Source of the DNA: Nitrospirillum amazonense
Lineage (GTDB): Bacteria > Pseudomonadota > Alphaproteobacteria > Azospirillales > Azospirillaceae
Direction: 5' to 3'
Assembly: GCF_007828035.1 (NCBI RefSeq)
Contig: NZ_VITV01000007.1
Span: 1-64,000 of the forward strand
DNA length: 64,000 nucleotides
The notes below the pieces were generated by a model. The model was not told where the DNA came from, made no database searches, and saw nothing but the letters and a program-made list of their open reading frames with translations. The translations under genes and the position numbers were made by a program. Position 1 is the stretch's first letter; the number at the start of each line of letters is the position of its first letter. Shown piece by piece: positions 1 to 8,739 of this stretch.

Positions 1-291
1 TTGTCGCCCGCCGCGTCGGTGAACGGGGTTATAGTGACCTCACCCACGCCCTGTCTACAGGAATTTTGCAGTCACATGACGATTTTTACCGAACCTCAGG
101 AGCCCCTATATATGCTCGCGCACACGCGTGGATAAGGCCCCAGACCCACTTTTTTGCCCTTCCATGACAGCCCTCCCCGAACAGCCTCCCCCACCACCCA
201 GCCCCACACATCGGCTACTCCCCACAAGGCCCCAACAAACCCCTTGACCTCCCATCGCCGCTCGCGTACATCACCGCCCTCACACGGCCTC
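1..291. other. Non-coding stretch upstream of tRNA-Glu
   Basis: No convincing reading frame or recognisable RNA is visible here. The stretch is somewhat less GC-rich than the rest of the window and leads directly into the tRNA gene. It probably holds the tRNA promoter, but no clear -35/-10 pair could be assigned. Confidence 0.5.
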
Positions 292-367
292 GTCCCCTTC
301 GTCTAGAGGCCTAGGACACCGCCCTCTCACGGCGGTAACAGGGGTTCGAATCCCCTAGGGGACGCCA
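292..367 (+). tRNA. tRNA-Glu (anticodon CUC)
   Basis: A full 76-nt cloverleaf can be drawn. The acceptor arm GTCCCCT (292-298) pairs with AGGGGAC (357-363), followed by GCCA with an encoded CCA end. The anticodon stem CCGCC/GGCGG encloses the loop CTCTCAC, giving anticodon CTC for GAG codons. The T arm has AGGGG/CCCCT around TTCGAAT. A tyrosine-integrase remnant starts 83 bp downstream, the usual layout when the 3' end of a tRNA gene is an integration site. No second copy of the tRNA 3' end was noticed elsewhere in the window. Confidence 0.96.
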
Positions 368-405
368 TACTTCCGGCGCTTTAGCTGAACTTTGCGGGAC
401 AGTTA

Positions 406-577
406 CGGGACAGTTCACCTCGCGGAACACTGCGAGGACACCTCCCGCCATGGCCACCATCACCCCCAGAGAGAATCGCGAAGGCCAGGTCATCGGCCAC
501 CAGGCCAAGGTCCGTCGCGTCGGCCACAAGCCCGTCTCCAAGACCTTCGAGAAGAAGAAGGACGCCGAACGCTGGGC
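406..577 (+). repeat. Direct repeat, left copy (integrase 5' end and leader)
   Basis: This 172-nt stretch recurs at 8465-8636 in the same orientation with only scattered differences. It spans a CGGGACAGT sequence, a small hairpin (CCTCGC/GCGAGG) just before the start codon, and the first 43 or so codons of the integrase. The second half, encoding the DNA-binding N-terminus, is almost identical in both copies. The two copies bracket about 8 kb of accessory genes. Confidence 0.85.
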
Positions 578-1552
578 CAAGTCCGTCGAGACCGACATGG
601 ACCGCCGGGTCTTCCTCGACCACAGCCAAGCCGACAGCACCACCCTGGGCGCCCTCCTCCGCCGCTATCGCGAAGAGGTCACGCCGGCTAAGCGGGGTGC
701 CGTGCAGGAGGCCGGCCACCTCATCGTCGTCGAGGATGACGAAATCTGTCTGCGACGGCTCAGCGCCCTTTCGCCCCAGGATATCGCTAGCTACCGCGAT
801 CGTATGCTGGCCTGCGACTACGCGCCCGCCACCGTGGTGCGGCGGATCAACCTGATCGCCACGGCCATCGCCCATGGCCGGCGGGAATGGGGCATGCACC
901 TCCCATCCAATCCCGCCGAAGCGAAGCTGACCGCCCGCCCCAAGGGTGCTGACCGCAAGCGCGAACGCCGCCTGCAGCCCGCCAGGGTCGAGGTGACGCA
1001 TCAGCGCGATCCGGATACCGGTGCCGAGGCTGAACTAAGCCACCACGTCCCCGCCGAAGAGGAACGCCTGATGGCGGGCCTGGTGGCCTGCAAACACGGG
1101 GTTTGGCTTGCCCCCATGGCCCGGCTGGCTTTGGAGAAGGCGGCACGCCAGGGTGAAATCTGCTCCCTGAATTGGAGCGATATCGATTTGGCCAAGCGCA
1201 CCATGACCATCCGCGGCCTGTCAGGAGATGGCTCAAAGAATGGCGAGGTCAGGAAGGTCCCCCTCTACCGTCGCGATCGAGGCACTGCCGTCCTTCCCCA
1301 CCTACTCGAAGCGCGACGGGCCCATGGTGGATGGGGACCAGACGTTGCTGAAGGTCACCTTCGGACGGGTGGTCGATCGTATCGGCATCCTGGACCTCAC
1401 CTTTCATGACCTCAGGCACGAGGCGACGAGCCGCCTGGCAAAGGTACGGGAACCCGCTGGAACTGATGCGCGTCACTGGTCACAAAACGCTGTCGATGCT
1501 GGCCAGATACTACCACGCAGACGCCGAGGAACTTGCGCAACGCCTGGCTTAA
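450..1552 (+). pseudogene. Tyrosine-type site-specific integrase, frameshifted
   Basis: The protein would be a phage/island integrase of about 365 residues that recombines at the adjacent tRNA-Glu. The first frame (450 to about 1250) carries an N-terminal arm-binding region, a core-binding segment and the first catalytic-domain motif (ALEKAARQGEICSLNW, with the usual R). The frame then shifts: LTFHDLRHEATSRLA, carrying the HxxR box, is read in a second frame near 1400. The final VTGHKTLSMLARYYH segment with the nucleophile Tyr lies in a third frame, ending at the TAA at 1550-1552. At least two frameshifts are therefore needed, near 1250-1300 and 1440-1455. All catalytic motifs survive, so decay is recent, or there are sequencing errors. 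Confidence 0.85.
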
Positions 1553-2080
1553 GGCAGACGCGCATGGCGCCGCCGTGCCGCCTGGGAGGCAGTGAACCTG
1601 CGTTCGACAGCCGTGAACGGCTGTTCATGGGCTGCGAATCACCGTTCATCACCAGATTCGGAACCATTGGCGCACGCTGGTCCCGACATACCGGCCGTAG
1701 CCGGAAACGATATCCATCGGTCCGCCCCCCTCCCTCTCGCAAAGGTCCGCGATATTGCCCCCTCGCTTCGAAAGGGGCGGGCCATCCTATAATCGGCGCG
1801 ATCAAGTGATCCCGCTGATTTCAATAGAATCAAACGGATACCGCACCGTCCGGCGTCCAATTTGCACGCCGAATAATACGTGACGAATGGTCCGGCGATC
1901 GCCGCCAGGAAAGCGTGCCAGCCAACAGCGCGCCCGCCTGGGACAGGGGACGTGCAGATCCTGTGCGACGAGGGGGAGGAGCCCGACAACAATGAACACC
2001 GCCCCGACGACAATCATCGTCGTCGGGGCCATCAGCCACAGAGCCTTGCTCAGCGCCTACGGGGCGGTGGCCGGCGGGGG
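1553..2080. other. Gene-poor stretch between integrase remnant and SDR
   Basis: No intact gene is supported in these 528 bases. A perfect hairpin with a TGAA loop, ACAGCCG/CGGCTGT, lies at 1607-1624, just past the integrase remnant, without a T tract. On the minus strand around 1900-2032, hydrophobic segments (MIVVGAVFIVVGLLPLV and AFLAAIAGPFV) appear in two different frames. This could be the remnant of a small membrane protein, but it is too degraded to call. Confidence 0.4.
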
Positions 2081-2821
2081 TTACGCGTTCGCCCCACCAT
2101 CAACGGTGAAGCCCGTGCCGTTCACCGAACGGGCTTCATCACTGGCGATGAAGGCGTAAAGCGCGGCGACATCCTCGGGCTTGCCATATTCCTTGATCGC
2201 CATCCGCTGGCGCTGGGCTTCGGCATGCGGGCCATCGGCGGGGTTCATGTCGGTGTTGGTCGACCCCGGATGCACGAGGTTGACGGTGATCCCACGCGGC
2301 CCCAGGTCACGCGCTGCGCCTTTGGTCCAGGCGATCAGCGCGGCCTTGCTGGCGGAATAGAGCGCCTTGCCGGCGTCGGGCACGCGGTCCGCGAGGTTGC
2401 TGCCGGTCGAGATGATGCGGCCGCCCTCGGACATGTACGGCAGGGCCGCCTGGGTCGCGAGGATCACGCCCCGGACGTTCACCGCCAGCATGGCGTCGAT
2501 CTGTTCGAGCGTGACTTCCTCGACGGTGCCGTAGCTGATGATGCCGGCATTGTTGACGAGGATGTCCAGGCCGCCGAGTTCGGAGGCGGCGTGATCCACG
2601 GCCTGTTTGATCGACGCGGGCTCCGCCGCCTTCATTTGAACCGCGAAGGCGCGGCCGCCCGCCGCTTCGATCTCCCGCGCGATGGCGTTGGCGGCATCGG
2701 CCGACCGCTCGTACCCAATCGCGACTGCGGCCCCCTCGGCGGCGAAGCGGCGGGCGATGGCGGCGCCGATCCCACGGCTGGCACCCGTGATGAAAGCGCG
2801 TTTTCCTTGAAGGGATGACAT
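2081..2821 (-). CDS. SDR family NAD(P)-dependent oxidoreductase
   Basis: A classical short-chain dehydrogenase of 246 residues, close to the usual 250. The cofactor motif TGASRGIG is at residues 12-19, NNAG at 90-93, and the catalytic YSASK at 155-159 with Ser upstream in STGSN. It ends with the C-terminal TVDGG signature. It would oxidise or reduce an alcohol/carbonyl; the substrate is unknown. The start is the ATG at 2821, preceded by GGAG; a longer frame extending upstream lacks any family similarity. It lies 112 bp downstream of the isochorismatase-like gene on the same strand, so the two probably form an operon divergent from the LysR gene. Confidence 0.9.
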   Translation of the reverse strand: MSSLQGKRAFITGASRGIGAAIARRFAAEGAAVAIGYERSADAANAIAREIEAAGGRAFAVQMKAAEPASIKQAVDHAASELGGLDILVNNAGIISYGTVEEVTLEQIDAMLAVNVRGVILATQAALPYMSEGGRIISTGSNLADRVPDAGKALYSASKAALIAWTKGAARDLGPRGITVNLVHPGSTNTDMNPADGPHAEAQRQRMAIKEYGKPEDVAALYAFIASDEARSVNGTGFTVDGGANA

Positions 2822-2933
2822 TGGCGATCTCCATTGAATCCCGGGGGCGGGCCGCGCCTTCGGCGGCCCATGGACACCGGTTGGGTTTTGTGGGGGCGGT
2901 TTGCTGGAACGGTGCCGTCTTGTTGGGCGCCAC

Positions 2934-3551
2934 TTATTTGGCGTAGGTCGCGACGATCTGGCCGACCAGCTTGGCCCAGGGCATATCCAGGGCGTCGTAC
3001 ACGGCGGCCGATTCCGGCGCGGCATTGTCTTTCAGAATCTCGACCATGAAGGTCGCGTAGTCGGAGAGGATCACGCCGGCCTGCTGCAGGCGGAACAGGT
3101 TCACGTCGTGCTTGGTGCGGTTGAAGGTGCCCGACGCGTCGACGGCGATGTAGGCGTCATAGCCCTTGGCCACGGCCGTCATCGCCGGGAAGCCCGCGCA
3201 GACCTCCAGCGAAATGCCCGCGAAGATCAGCTTCTTGCGGCCGGTCGCCTCGATTGCGGCGGCCACGCGGGGATCGTCATAGGCGTTCACCGTGGAGCGG
3301 TCGATGATCTCGATGCCGTCCAGCGCCTCCACAAGCTCGGGGAAAGTCGGGCCCCACAGGGTATCGCGCGCGGTGCTGGTGGCGACGATGGGCAGGCTGA
3401 GCGCCTTGGCCGCGCGGGCGAGCGCCACGACGTTGTGCTTAAGCTCGCCCGTCTCATAGTCACGCACGCCGGTCATCAGATTGACCTGGTGATCGACGAG
3501 GATCACGGCGGCATTGTCCTTGGTCAGCGGCTCATAGATACGGTTCGTCAT
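2934..3551 (-). CDS. Isochorismatase-like cysteine hydrolase (YcaC type)
   Basis: A 205-residue cytoplasmic hydrolase of the isochorismatase superfamily. VDHQ with Asp20 and the GISLEVCAG nucleophile motif with Cys118 are both present, and the later ASGTF segment resembles YcaC-type proteins. Family members hydrolyse amides or act on small C-N compounds; the YcaC branch has no firm substrate. The start at 3551 has a GGAGAG ribosome site; the open frame continues upstream without family similarity. It is the first gene of a two-gene unit with the downstream SDR, transcribed divergently from the LysR regulator, whose candidate operator lies 100 bp upstream of the start. Confidence 0.88.
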   Translation of the reverse strand: MTNRIYEPLTKDNAAVILVDHQVNLMTGVRDYETGELKHNVVALARAAKALSLPIVATSTARDTLWGPTFPELVEALDGIEIIDRSTVNAYDDPRVAAAIEATGRKKLIFAGISLEVCAGFPAMTAVAKGYDAYIAVDASGTFNRTKHDVNLFRLQQAGVILSDYATFMVEILKDNAAPESAAVYDALDMPWAKLVGQIVATYAK

Positions 3552-3651
3552 TTCCACTCTCCAGCCAATGATTGGGTCCGACTCACGATCATCGTTCGTG
3601 ATGGCTGGAAGGTAGGGGGTGGACGATCGGCCCAGAAGACGTCTAAATCGC

Positions 3652-3664
3652 AACTTAACGTCCA
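3652..3664. promoter_or_regulatory. Candidate LysR operator, divergent promoter
   Basis: The 13-mer AACTTAACGTCCA lies between the isochorismatase-like gene and the LysR gene. Its exact reverse complement occurs at 4674-4686, upstream of the pirin gene. Two copies flanking one regulator gene, each in a promoter position, suggest a binding site. That the local LysR protein binds it is inferred. Confidence 0.55.
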
Positions 3665-3688
3665 TAGCAATGGACGATGGGGGTGGTG

Positions 3689-4600
3689 ATGCTGGACCTG
3701 AACGACTTCTTCTACTTCGTCCAAATCGTTGATCGGGGCGGCTTCACGGCGGCCGGTCGGACGCTGCGCGTTCCGAAATCGACGCTGAGCCACCGCATTC
3801 AGCAGCTTGAGAACGAGCTGGGCGTGCGCCTGCTCAATCGCACATCGCGGCGCTTCGGCATGACCGATTCCGGCGAGGACTTTTATCGCCACGCCGTCGC
3901 CATGCTGCGGGAGGCGGAATTGGCCGAGACCACGATCCGTGGGCGCCTGACGGAGCCAAGGGGCACGGTCCGGTGCACGGCGGGCACGGCGACGATGCAG
4001 TTCGCGCTTGCGGACATCATCGCCGACTTCTTGGTCCAGCACCCGAAAGTCAATGTCGTCGCGCATGCCGCCGATCGCACCGTCGACATCGTGGGCGAGA
4101 ATTACGACTTGGCCGTCCGGGCGCACTCCGACCCGTTGCCGGACTCCAACCTGGTTCAGCGGACCCTCGCGCCCGCGCCCTGGTTCCTGTTCGCGGGTTC
4201 CGACTATGTGAAGAAACACGGCGCGCCGAAGACTCCGCAGGATCTGCAGGAGCATCCCTCGCTGTTCATGATGCGGACGGGCGTGGAGCCTGTGTGGCGG
4301 CTGCGTCACGCACGCCAAAAGCGCGACGAGATCGTGGTGCCCCTTACCCCGCGCCTGCTCGGGGATGACATGGTTGGACTGAAGCAGGCCGCGATCAAGG
4401 GCTTGGGCGTGGTCGCGCTTCCCGGCTACATCTGCCGGGCGGAGGTCCATTCGGGCGCCATGGAGCGCATCCTGCCGGATTGGCTTGCCGGCGATTCCAC
4501 GCTGACCGCGCTCATCCCATACCGTCAGGGTCTGCTACCCTCCGTACGGGCGTTTCTTGACCATCTGTCGGCGGAATTTCCCAAGCGCGTGCTCATGTAG
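3689..4600 (+). CDS. LysR family transcriptional regulator
   Basis: A LysR-type regulator of 303 residues with an N-terminal winged helix-turn-helix (roughly residues 1-60, including GRTLRVPKSTLSHRIQQLE and LLNRTSRR) and a C-terminal effector-binding domain. The short VRCTAGTATMQFALADII linker and PxVNVVAHAADRTVDIV are typical of the AaeR/DmlR-like branch. The start at 3689 follows a GGGGG stretch at good spacing; ATG 3677 is a possible alternative adding four residues. It is divergent from the isochorismatase-SDR pair and followed by pirin, hydrolase and GMC genes, so it probably controls both units through the repeated 13-mer. Confidence 0.92.
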   Translation: MLDLNDFFYFVQIVDRGGFTAAGRTLRVPKSTLSHRIQQLENELGVRLLNRTSRRFGMTDSGEDFYRHAVAMLREAELAETTIRGRLTEPRGTVRCTAGTATMQFALADIIADFLVQHPKVNVVAHAADRTVDIVGENYDLAVRAHSDPLPDSNLVQRTLAPAPWFLFAGSDYVKKHGAPKTPQDLQEHPSLFMMRTGVEPVWRLRHARQKRDEIVVPLTPRLLGDDMVGLKQAAIKGLGVVALPGYICRAEVHSGAMERILPDWLAGDSTLTALIPYRQGLLPSVRAFLDHLSAEFPKRVLM

Positions 4601-4673
4601 GGCTGGCGGGTTGGATAAGGGCGACCTCTGTCCCCGCGCCCGCCATTACGCCTAGGTCCAGCGTTCAACCATT

Positions 4674-4686
4674 TGGACGTTAAGTT
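4674..4686. promoter_or_regulatory. Candidate LysR operator upstream of pirin gene
   Basis: TGGACGTTAAGTT is the exact reverse complement of the site at 3652-3664. It lies 76 bp upstream of the pirin start codon, next to a small inverted repeat CCAAACTTGG. This placement fits a regulator acting on the pirin-hydrolase-GMC unit. Confidence 0.55.
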
Positions 4687-4761
4687 CCAAACTTGGCGAC
4701 TTCCCGGCCGGTCTGCCCCATTCATAATCGCGGCATCAGACAGGTTGTTGGAGTGACCGCC

Positions 4762-5640
4762 ATGGATGGCATCGCAAACATCGAAAAGACCGGGGGAACC
4801 GCCCAGCGGCTTGGACAAATCGTCTTGGGCGTCCCGCACAATATTGGCTCGGGCTTTTCGGCCCGGCACTTCTCTGAGGAAATGTTCGCCGGGGCGATGG
4901 ATCCGCTGCTGATGGTGGATCACTTCGTCATGACGGCGCCGACCTTCGAGCCGCACCTTCACGCCGGAATTTCGGCGGTGACCGCCATGTTCGAGGACAG
5001 CGAAGGCGTGTTCCTCAACCGGGACACCCTGGGACACAATATCGAGTTGAAGGCCGGCGATCTTTACTGGCTGACGGCCGCGAGCGGTGCGGCCCACGAG
5101 GAAAAGCCCGCGAAAAATTCGCGCGTCCATGCCTTGCAGGTTTTCGTGAACCTGCCCGAGCGTCTTAAGAAATGCCCGGCCCGTTCACTGCGGGTGGACG
5201 CCGGCGACGTGCCCACGATCGAAGGCGGCGGTCACCGCGTCCGCGTCGTTCTGGGCGCGAGCGGCGGCGTCAAGGGCGAGACCGGGACGCCCGAGGAGAT
5301 GACGATGCTCGACGGCTTCCTCGCCGCCGAGGGCCGGTTCAGCCACGCGCTGCCGGAAGGGCGGCAGGCATGGATTTACGCCGTGTCGGGCACGGTGACG
5401 GTCGCCACCGACGCGGAGGAGCGGGTCCTGCCGGCCGGCACGGCCACAACGGTCGAGGCGGGCTTGGCCATCGAGGTGGCCATGACGGCCAAGGCTCCCG
5501 CCCACTTCGTGCTGATGGCCGGCAAGCCGATCCACGAGACGTTCGTGAAGCACGGGCCGCTGGTCATGTCGACGGCCGACGATGTCCGCCGCACGCTCGC
5601 CGATTTCGCGCGAGGCAAGTTCGGCCGCGTTCCCACCTGA
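4762..5640 (+). CDS. Pirin family protein
   Basis: A bicupin protein of 292 residues. The N-terminal cupin carries the pirin metal-binding pattern, PHLHAGISAVT and later GAAHEE, giving three His and one Glu. The C-terminal cupin is less conserved, as usual. Bacterial pirins bind iron; some have quercetinase activity and others act as redox-responsive regulators, so the exact role is open. The ATG at 4762 is preceded by GGAG; an upstream ATG at 4693 lacks such a site and would add a non-homologous stretch. It is the first gene of a probable three-gene unit with the hydrolase and GMC oxidoreductase. Confidence 0.9.
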   Translation: MDGIANIEKTGGTAQRLGQIVLGVPHNIGSGFSARHFSEEMFAGAMDPLLMVDHFVMTAPTFEPHLHAGISAVTAMFEDSEGVFLNRDTLGHNIELKAGDLYWLTAASGAAHEEKPAKNSRVHALQVFVNLPERLKKCPARSLRVDAGDVPTIEGGGHRVRVVLGASGGVKGETGTPEEMTMLDGFLAAEGRFSHALPEGRQAWIYAVSGTVTVATDAEERVLPAGTATTVEAGLAIEVAMTAKAPAHFVLMAGKPIHETFVKHGPLVMSTADDVRRTLADFARGKFGRVPT

Positions 5641-5642
5641 TC

Positions 5643-5662
5643 CCATCCATCCATCCATCCAT
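5643..5662 (+). repeat. CCAT tetranucleotide tract
   Basis: Five perfect CCAT units lie immediately after the pirin stop codon. The tract is in a 115-bp intergenic spacer and not inside a coding frame. Confidence 0.8.
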
Positions 5663-5755
5663 CCTGATCCACGCGCGGTGACGTTCCCCCGCGCGACGGC
5701 CTCCCCACGCCCGGAGTGATCGCGCATGACGACCCCATCCATAGGAGATCGAGAG

Positions 5756-6700
5756 ATGACCGACCCCAGAACGGCCGACCGGCCCACCGAGACGAACGTG
5801 CCCTGGATATCGGCGGCGGAGCGCGGACGCGAAGCGGCGCTTCTGGCTCACTTCGCCCACTTCTGGGGCACCGCCACCGGCGCGCCGCGCGCGATCTACG
5901 ACACCTTCATCGCGGCCAGCCCCTGGGCGGCCGGCGCCACTGTCGAGGAAGTCACCACCGCCGAGGTGCATGGCTGGTGGGTGCGCCCAGAGAGCGCCCG
6001 CGCCGGCGGGCAGGCGATCCTGTTCATCCACGGCGGCGGCTATGTCATGGGCACGGCCCAGGCCTATCGCGGCTTCGTCAGCCAGATCGTCAGCCGGAGC
6101 GGCATCCCCGCCCTGGCGATCGATTATCCCCTCGCGCCGGAGGCGACCCTGCCGGCCGCGCCGGACGCCGCCTTGGCCGCCTACGAATACCTGATCGGCC
6201 AAGGCTATTCCCGGATCGCGATCGTGGGGGACTCCGCCGGGGGCGGCCTGTCCTTGGTCACCATGGCGCAACTCGCCAAGCGGTCGGACATCGCCAAGCC
6301 GATCGCGGGGGTGGTCTTCTCGCCCTGGGCCGATCTCGCCTTCACCGGCGGGTCGATGACGGATCCAGGAGTGGTCGACCCGCTGATCGGCTACGACTAC
6401 CTGCGGGACTGCGCGGACAAATATCTCGGCGCTTACGCCGCCACGGACCCGCTCGCCTCGCCGTTGCACGGCGACCTGGCCGGCCTGCCGCCGCTGTTGA
6501 TCCAGGTCGGCACCGCCGAGCGTCTTCTCGACGACTCCCGCCAATTCGCGGCCAAGGCCGCCGCCGCCGGCGTCCCGGTTGAGCTCGAGGTCTGGGAGGG
6601 GATGCATCACGTCTTCCAGCTCGATGTCGCCCATCTCGAAAGCAGCCGCGACGCGCTTGACCGCGCCAGCCGCTTCCTCGTCCGCGCCTTCACCCCCTGA
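5756..6700 (+). CDS. Alpha/beta hydrolase, HSL (hormone-sensitive lipase-like) family
   Basis: A 314-residue carboxylesterase-type hydrolase. The oxyanion-hole motif HGGGY is at 92-96, the nucleophile elbow GDSAGGG has Ser160, and the catalytic His is in MHHVFQ near the C-terminus. The RxxPxx-type DYPLAPE motif (123-129) is typical of the HSL branch. Such enzymes cleave short acyl esters or lactones. There is no signal peptide, so it should be cytoplasmic. The start at 5756 follows TAGGAG; an in-frame ATG at 5726 lacks a good ribosome site. It lies between pirin and GMC genes, probably co-transcribed. Confidence 0.9.
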   Translation: MTDPRTADRPTETNVPWISAAERGREAALLAHFAHFWGTATGAPRAIYDTFIAASPWAAGATVEEVTTAEVHGWWVRPESARAGGQAILFIHGGGYVMGTAQAYRGFVSQIVSRSGIPALAIDYPLAPEATLPAAPDAALAAYEYLIGQGYSRIAIVGDSAGGGLSLVTMAQLAKRSDIAKPIAGVVFSPWADLAFTGGSMTDPGVVDPLIGYDYLRDCADKYLGAYAATDPLASPLHGDLAGLPPLLIQVGTAERLLDDSRQFAAKAAAAGVPVELEVWEGMHHVFQLDVAHLESSRDALDRASRFLVRAFTP

Positions 6701-6746
6701 GCGACCCGCCGCCCGATGGCCGGTCGAGATCTGATGGAGAGATCCC

Positions 6747-8273
6747 ATGGCAACCCAGCTTTCATCGGACACCCACCATGATGTCGTGATCGTTGGCGGC
6801 GGCTCGGCCGGCGCCGTCCTCGCGCGTCGCCTGAGCGCGGATGGAAGCCGCCGCGTGCTGCTTCTGGAGGCCGGCGCCGCTTATGCGCCCTCGGCCTATC
6901 CCGACGTGATCGCCAATGCGAACCGGGTCGGCGGCGACGCCGCGCACGGCTGGGGCTACCACACGCAGGATGGCGCCACGCTCGGGCATAACGTGAACGC
7001 GATCCGTGGGAAAGTGCTGGGCGGCAGTTCGGGCGTGAACGCCGCTGTCGCGATGCGCGGCCGCCGATCCGATTTCGCGCGCTGGACGGCGATGGGCGTC
7101 GAGGGATGGACCTGGGACGATGTCTTCCCGATCTTCAAGGCGCTGGAGAACACGCCGACGGGTGATGACGCCTGGCACGGGCGAACCGGGCCGTTTCCGA
7201 TCCGGCAGCGGACCATGGAGGAGATCACGCCGTCCATGCGCGCCTTCGTGCTGGCGTCGGAGGCGGTCGGCCTCGCGCGCGTCCAGGACTTCAACGGCGC
7301 CCAGCAGAACGGGGTCTCACCCTATCCGCTGAACGTCGTCGGCGAGCATCGCGTCAACACCGGCATGGCCTATCTCACCGACGAGGTTCGCGCGCGGCCG
7401 AACCTCACCATCCGGGGCGGGGCGGAGATCGACACGGTCTTGTTCGACGGCAAGCGCGCCGTTGGCGTCCGCCTGGTCGGCGGTGAGGAGGTCCGTGCCG
7501 GACAGGTGATCCTTTCGGCCGGCACCTATGGCAGTCCCGCCATCCTGATGCGCTCCGGGATCGGCCCCGCCGGTCATCTTCGGGAACTGGGCATCCCGGT
7601 GCTGGTCGACGCACCGGTGGGTGAGCGGCTGAAGGAGCATCCTTTCTATTACAATGTCTATGCGCTGAAGCCGGAGGTCTCCTCCATGACGCCCGTCGCC
7701 GGCGCGATCATCTGGACCAACTCGTCCGAAGCGGGGCCGGACGAACTCGACCTGCATGTCTCGGGTACGCACATCTTCGATCCCGCGCTGAGCCCGACAG
7801 GCGGCGCAATCGTGCTGGCCTGCGCTGTGACGCTGCCCAAGTCGAACGGCTCCATCCGGCTCGCCAGCCGTGACCCGAGGGCGATGCCGCTCATCCGCTT
7901 CAATTTCTTCGATGACCCCAGCGATCTCAGGCGCATGAAGGAGGCCGTCCGGCTGTCGCGCAAGATCGGGCGCACCGCTCCTTTCAGCGACACGATCGGG
8001 TTCGAGATGGCGCCAGGGGACGATGTCCAGGACGACCTCGCCCTGGAGCGGGCGATCATCGCGCAGATCGACGGCTATTCGCACCCGACGTCGACGGTGC
8101 CGATGGGGCCTGAAGGCGATCCGGCGGCCGTGGTCGACAGCCAGGGCAGGGTGCGCGGGGTGGAGGGCCTGCATGTCGTCGACGCGTCGATCATGCCCGA
8201 CATCGTATCGGCACCGACCAACGTCACCACGATCATGATGGCTGAGGCCATCAGCCGGAAGCTGCTGTCGTGA
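6747..8273 (+). CDS. GMC family FAD-dependent oxidoreductase
   Basis: A 508-residue glucose-methanol-choline oxidoreductase, similar in size to choline and alcohol dehydrogenases of the family. The ADP-binding motif GGGSAG is at 17-22 and the second signature KVLGGSSGVNA follows near 90. The C-terminal active-site region has HPTSTVPMG with His446 and PTNVTT with Asn492, the expected His/Asn pair. It would oxidise an alcohol group using FAD. It is the last gene of the pirin-hydrolase-GMC unit, 46 bp after the hydrolase; an ester hydrolase followed by an alcohol dehydrogenase is a plausible two-step conversion. Confidence 0.93.
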   Translation: MATQLSSDTHHDVVIVGGGSAGAVLARRLSADGSRRVLLLEAGAAYAPSAYPDVIANANRVGGDAAHGWGYHTQDGATLGHNVNAIRGKVLGGSSGVNAAVAMRGRRSDFARWTAMGVEGWTWDDVFPIFKALENTPTGDDAWHGRTGPFPIRQRTMEEITPSMRAFVLASEAVGLARVQDFNGAQQNGVSPYPLNVVGEHRVNTGMAYLTDEVRARPNLTIRGGAEIDTVLFDGKRAVGVRLVGGEEVRAGQVILSAGTYGSPAILMRSGIGPAGHLRELGIPVLVDAPVGERLKEHPFYYNVYALKPEVSSMTPVAGAIIWTNSSEAGPDELDLHVSGTHIFDPALSPTGGAIVLACAVTLPKSNGSIRLASRDPRAMPLIRFNFFDDPSDLRRMKEAVRLSRKIGRTAPFSDTIGFEMAPGDDVQDDLALERAIIAQIDGYSHPTSTVPMGPEGDPAAVVDSQGRVRGVEGLHVVDASIMPDIVSAPTNVTTIMMAEAISRKLLS

Positions 8274-8464
8274 TCGCCGGGGAAGGCGACCTCCGGGACA
8301 AGGGCGTCGAATGGGTACTGCGGCTTGTTGCCGGCGCCCTGCTGCCCTCGCTCGCGCCCGAGCCCCTTATTATCGGGTCGATGATGCTGTTCCACGCGGT
8401 CACAGAGCGGATAGGCCCCTGGCGCGATGCCGAGCTGCCCGCAATACTGACGCGTCACGCTGAC

Positions 8465-8636
8465 CGGGACAGTCGACCTCGCGGAAAAACGCGAGGCCCC
8501 CGCCCGCTATGATCACCCTCACCCCCCGAGAGAATCGCGAAGGCCAAGTCCTAGGCTACCAGGCCAAGGTCCGTCGCGTCGGCCACAAGCCCGTCTCCAA
8601 GACCTTCGAGAAGAAGAAGGACGCCGAGCGCTGGGC
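8465..8636 (+). repeat. Direct repeat, right copy
   Basis: Matches 406-577 along its full 172 nt. The pre-start hairpin is conserved and slightly longer here (CCTCGCG/CGCGAGG at 8477-8496). Similarity stops abruptly at 8636, in the codons for the integrase ERWA segment. No tRNA copy accompanies this end. Confidence 0.85.
8509..8636 (+). pseudogene. Truncated integrase N-terminal fragment
   Basis: The first 43 codons encode TPRENREGQVLGYQAKVRR and EKKKDAERWA, nearly the same as the start of the frameshifted integrase at 450. After that the frame runs into unrelated sequence with no integrase core or catalytic domain. It is therefore a 5' remnant of a second integrase gene. Its orientation matches the tRNA-side copy, consistent with two islands inserted in tandem at the same tRNA followed by deletion. 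The next 100 bases before the amidohydrolase stop codon hold nothing recognisable. Confidence 0.8.
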
Positions 8637-8739
8637 ATCAAGGTCGAGGTGTGCTGCCGCCACCCCCGACAACCTCCCCGCCGTTGGCTATAGGCATCCG
8701 CAACGCTGGGGTCGCGGGCCAGCGCCAGATTGGCGCCCC

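Noticed and set aside
292..367. Search for a second tRNA 3' end as the right attachment site
   Set aside because: No repeat of GGTTCGAATCCCCT was noticed elsewhere in the window; the far boundary may lie outside or be lost.
1802..2032. Small minus-strand ORF beginning with a hydrophobic segment
   Set aside because: Only the first 23 residues look like a membrane segment; the rest is Arg-rich and a second hydrophobic stretch lies in another frame. At best a remnant.
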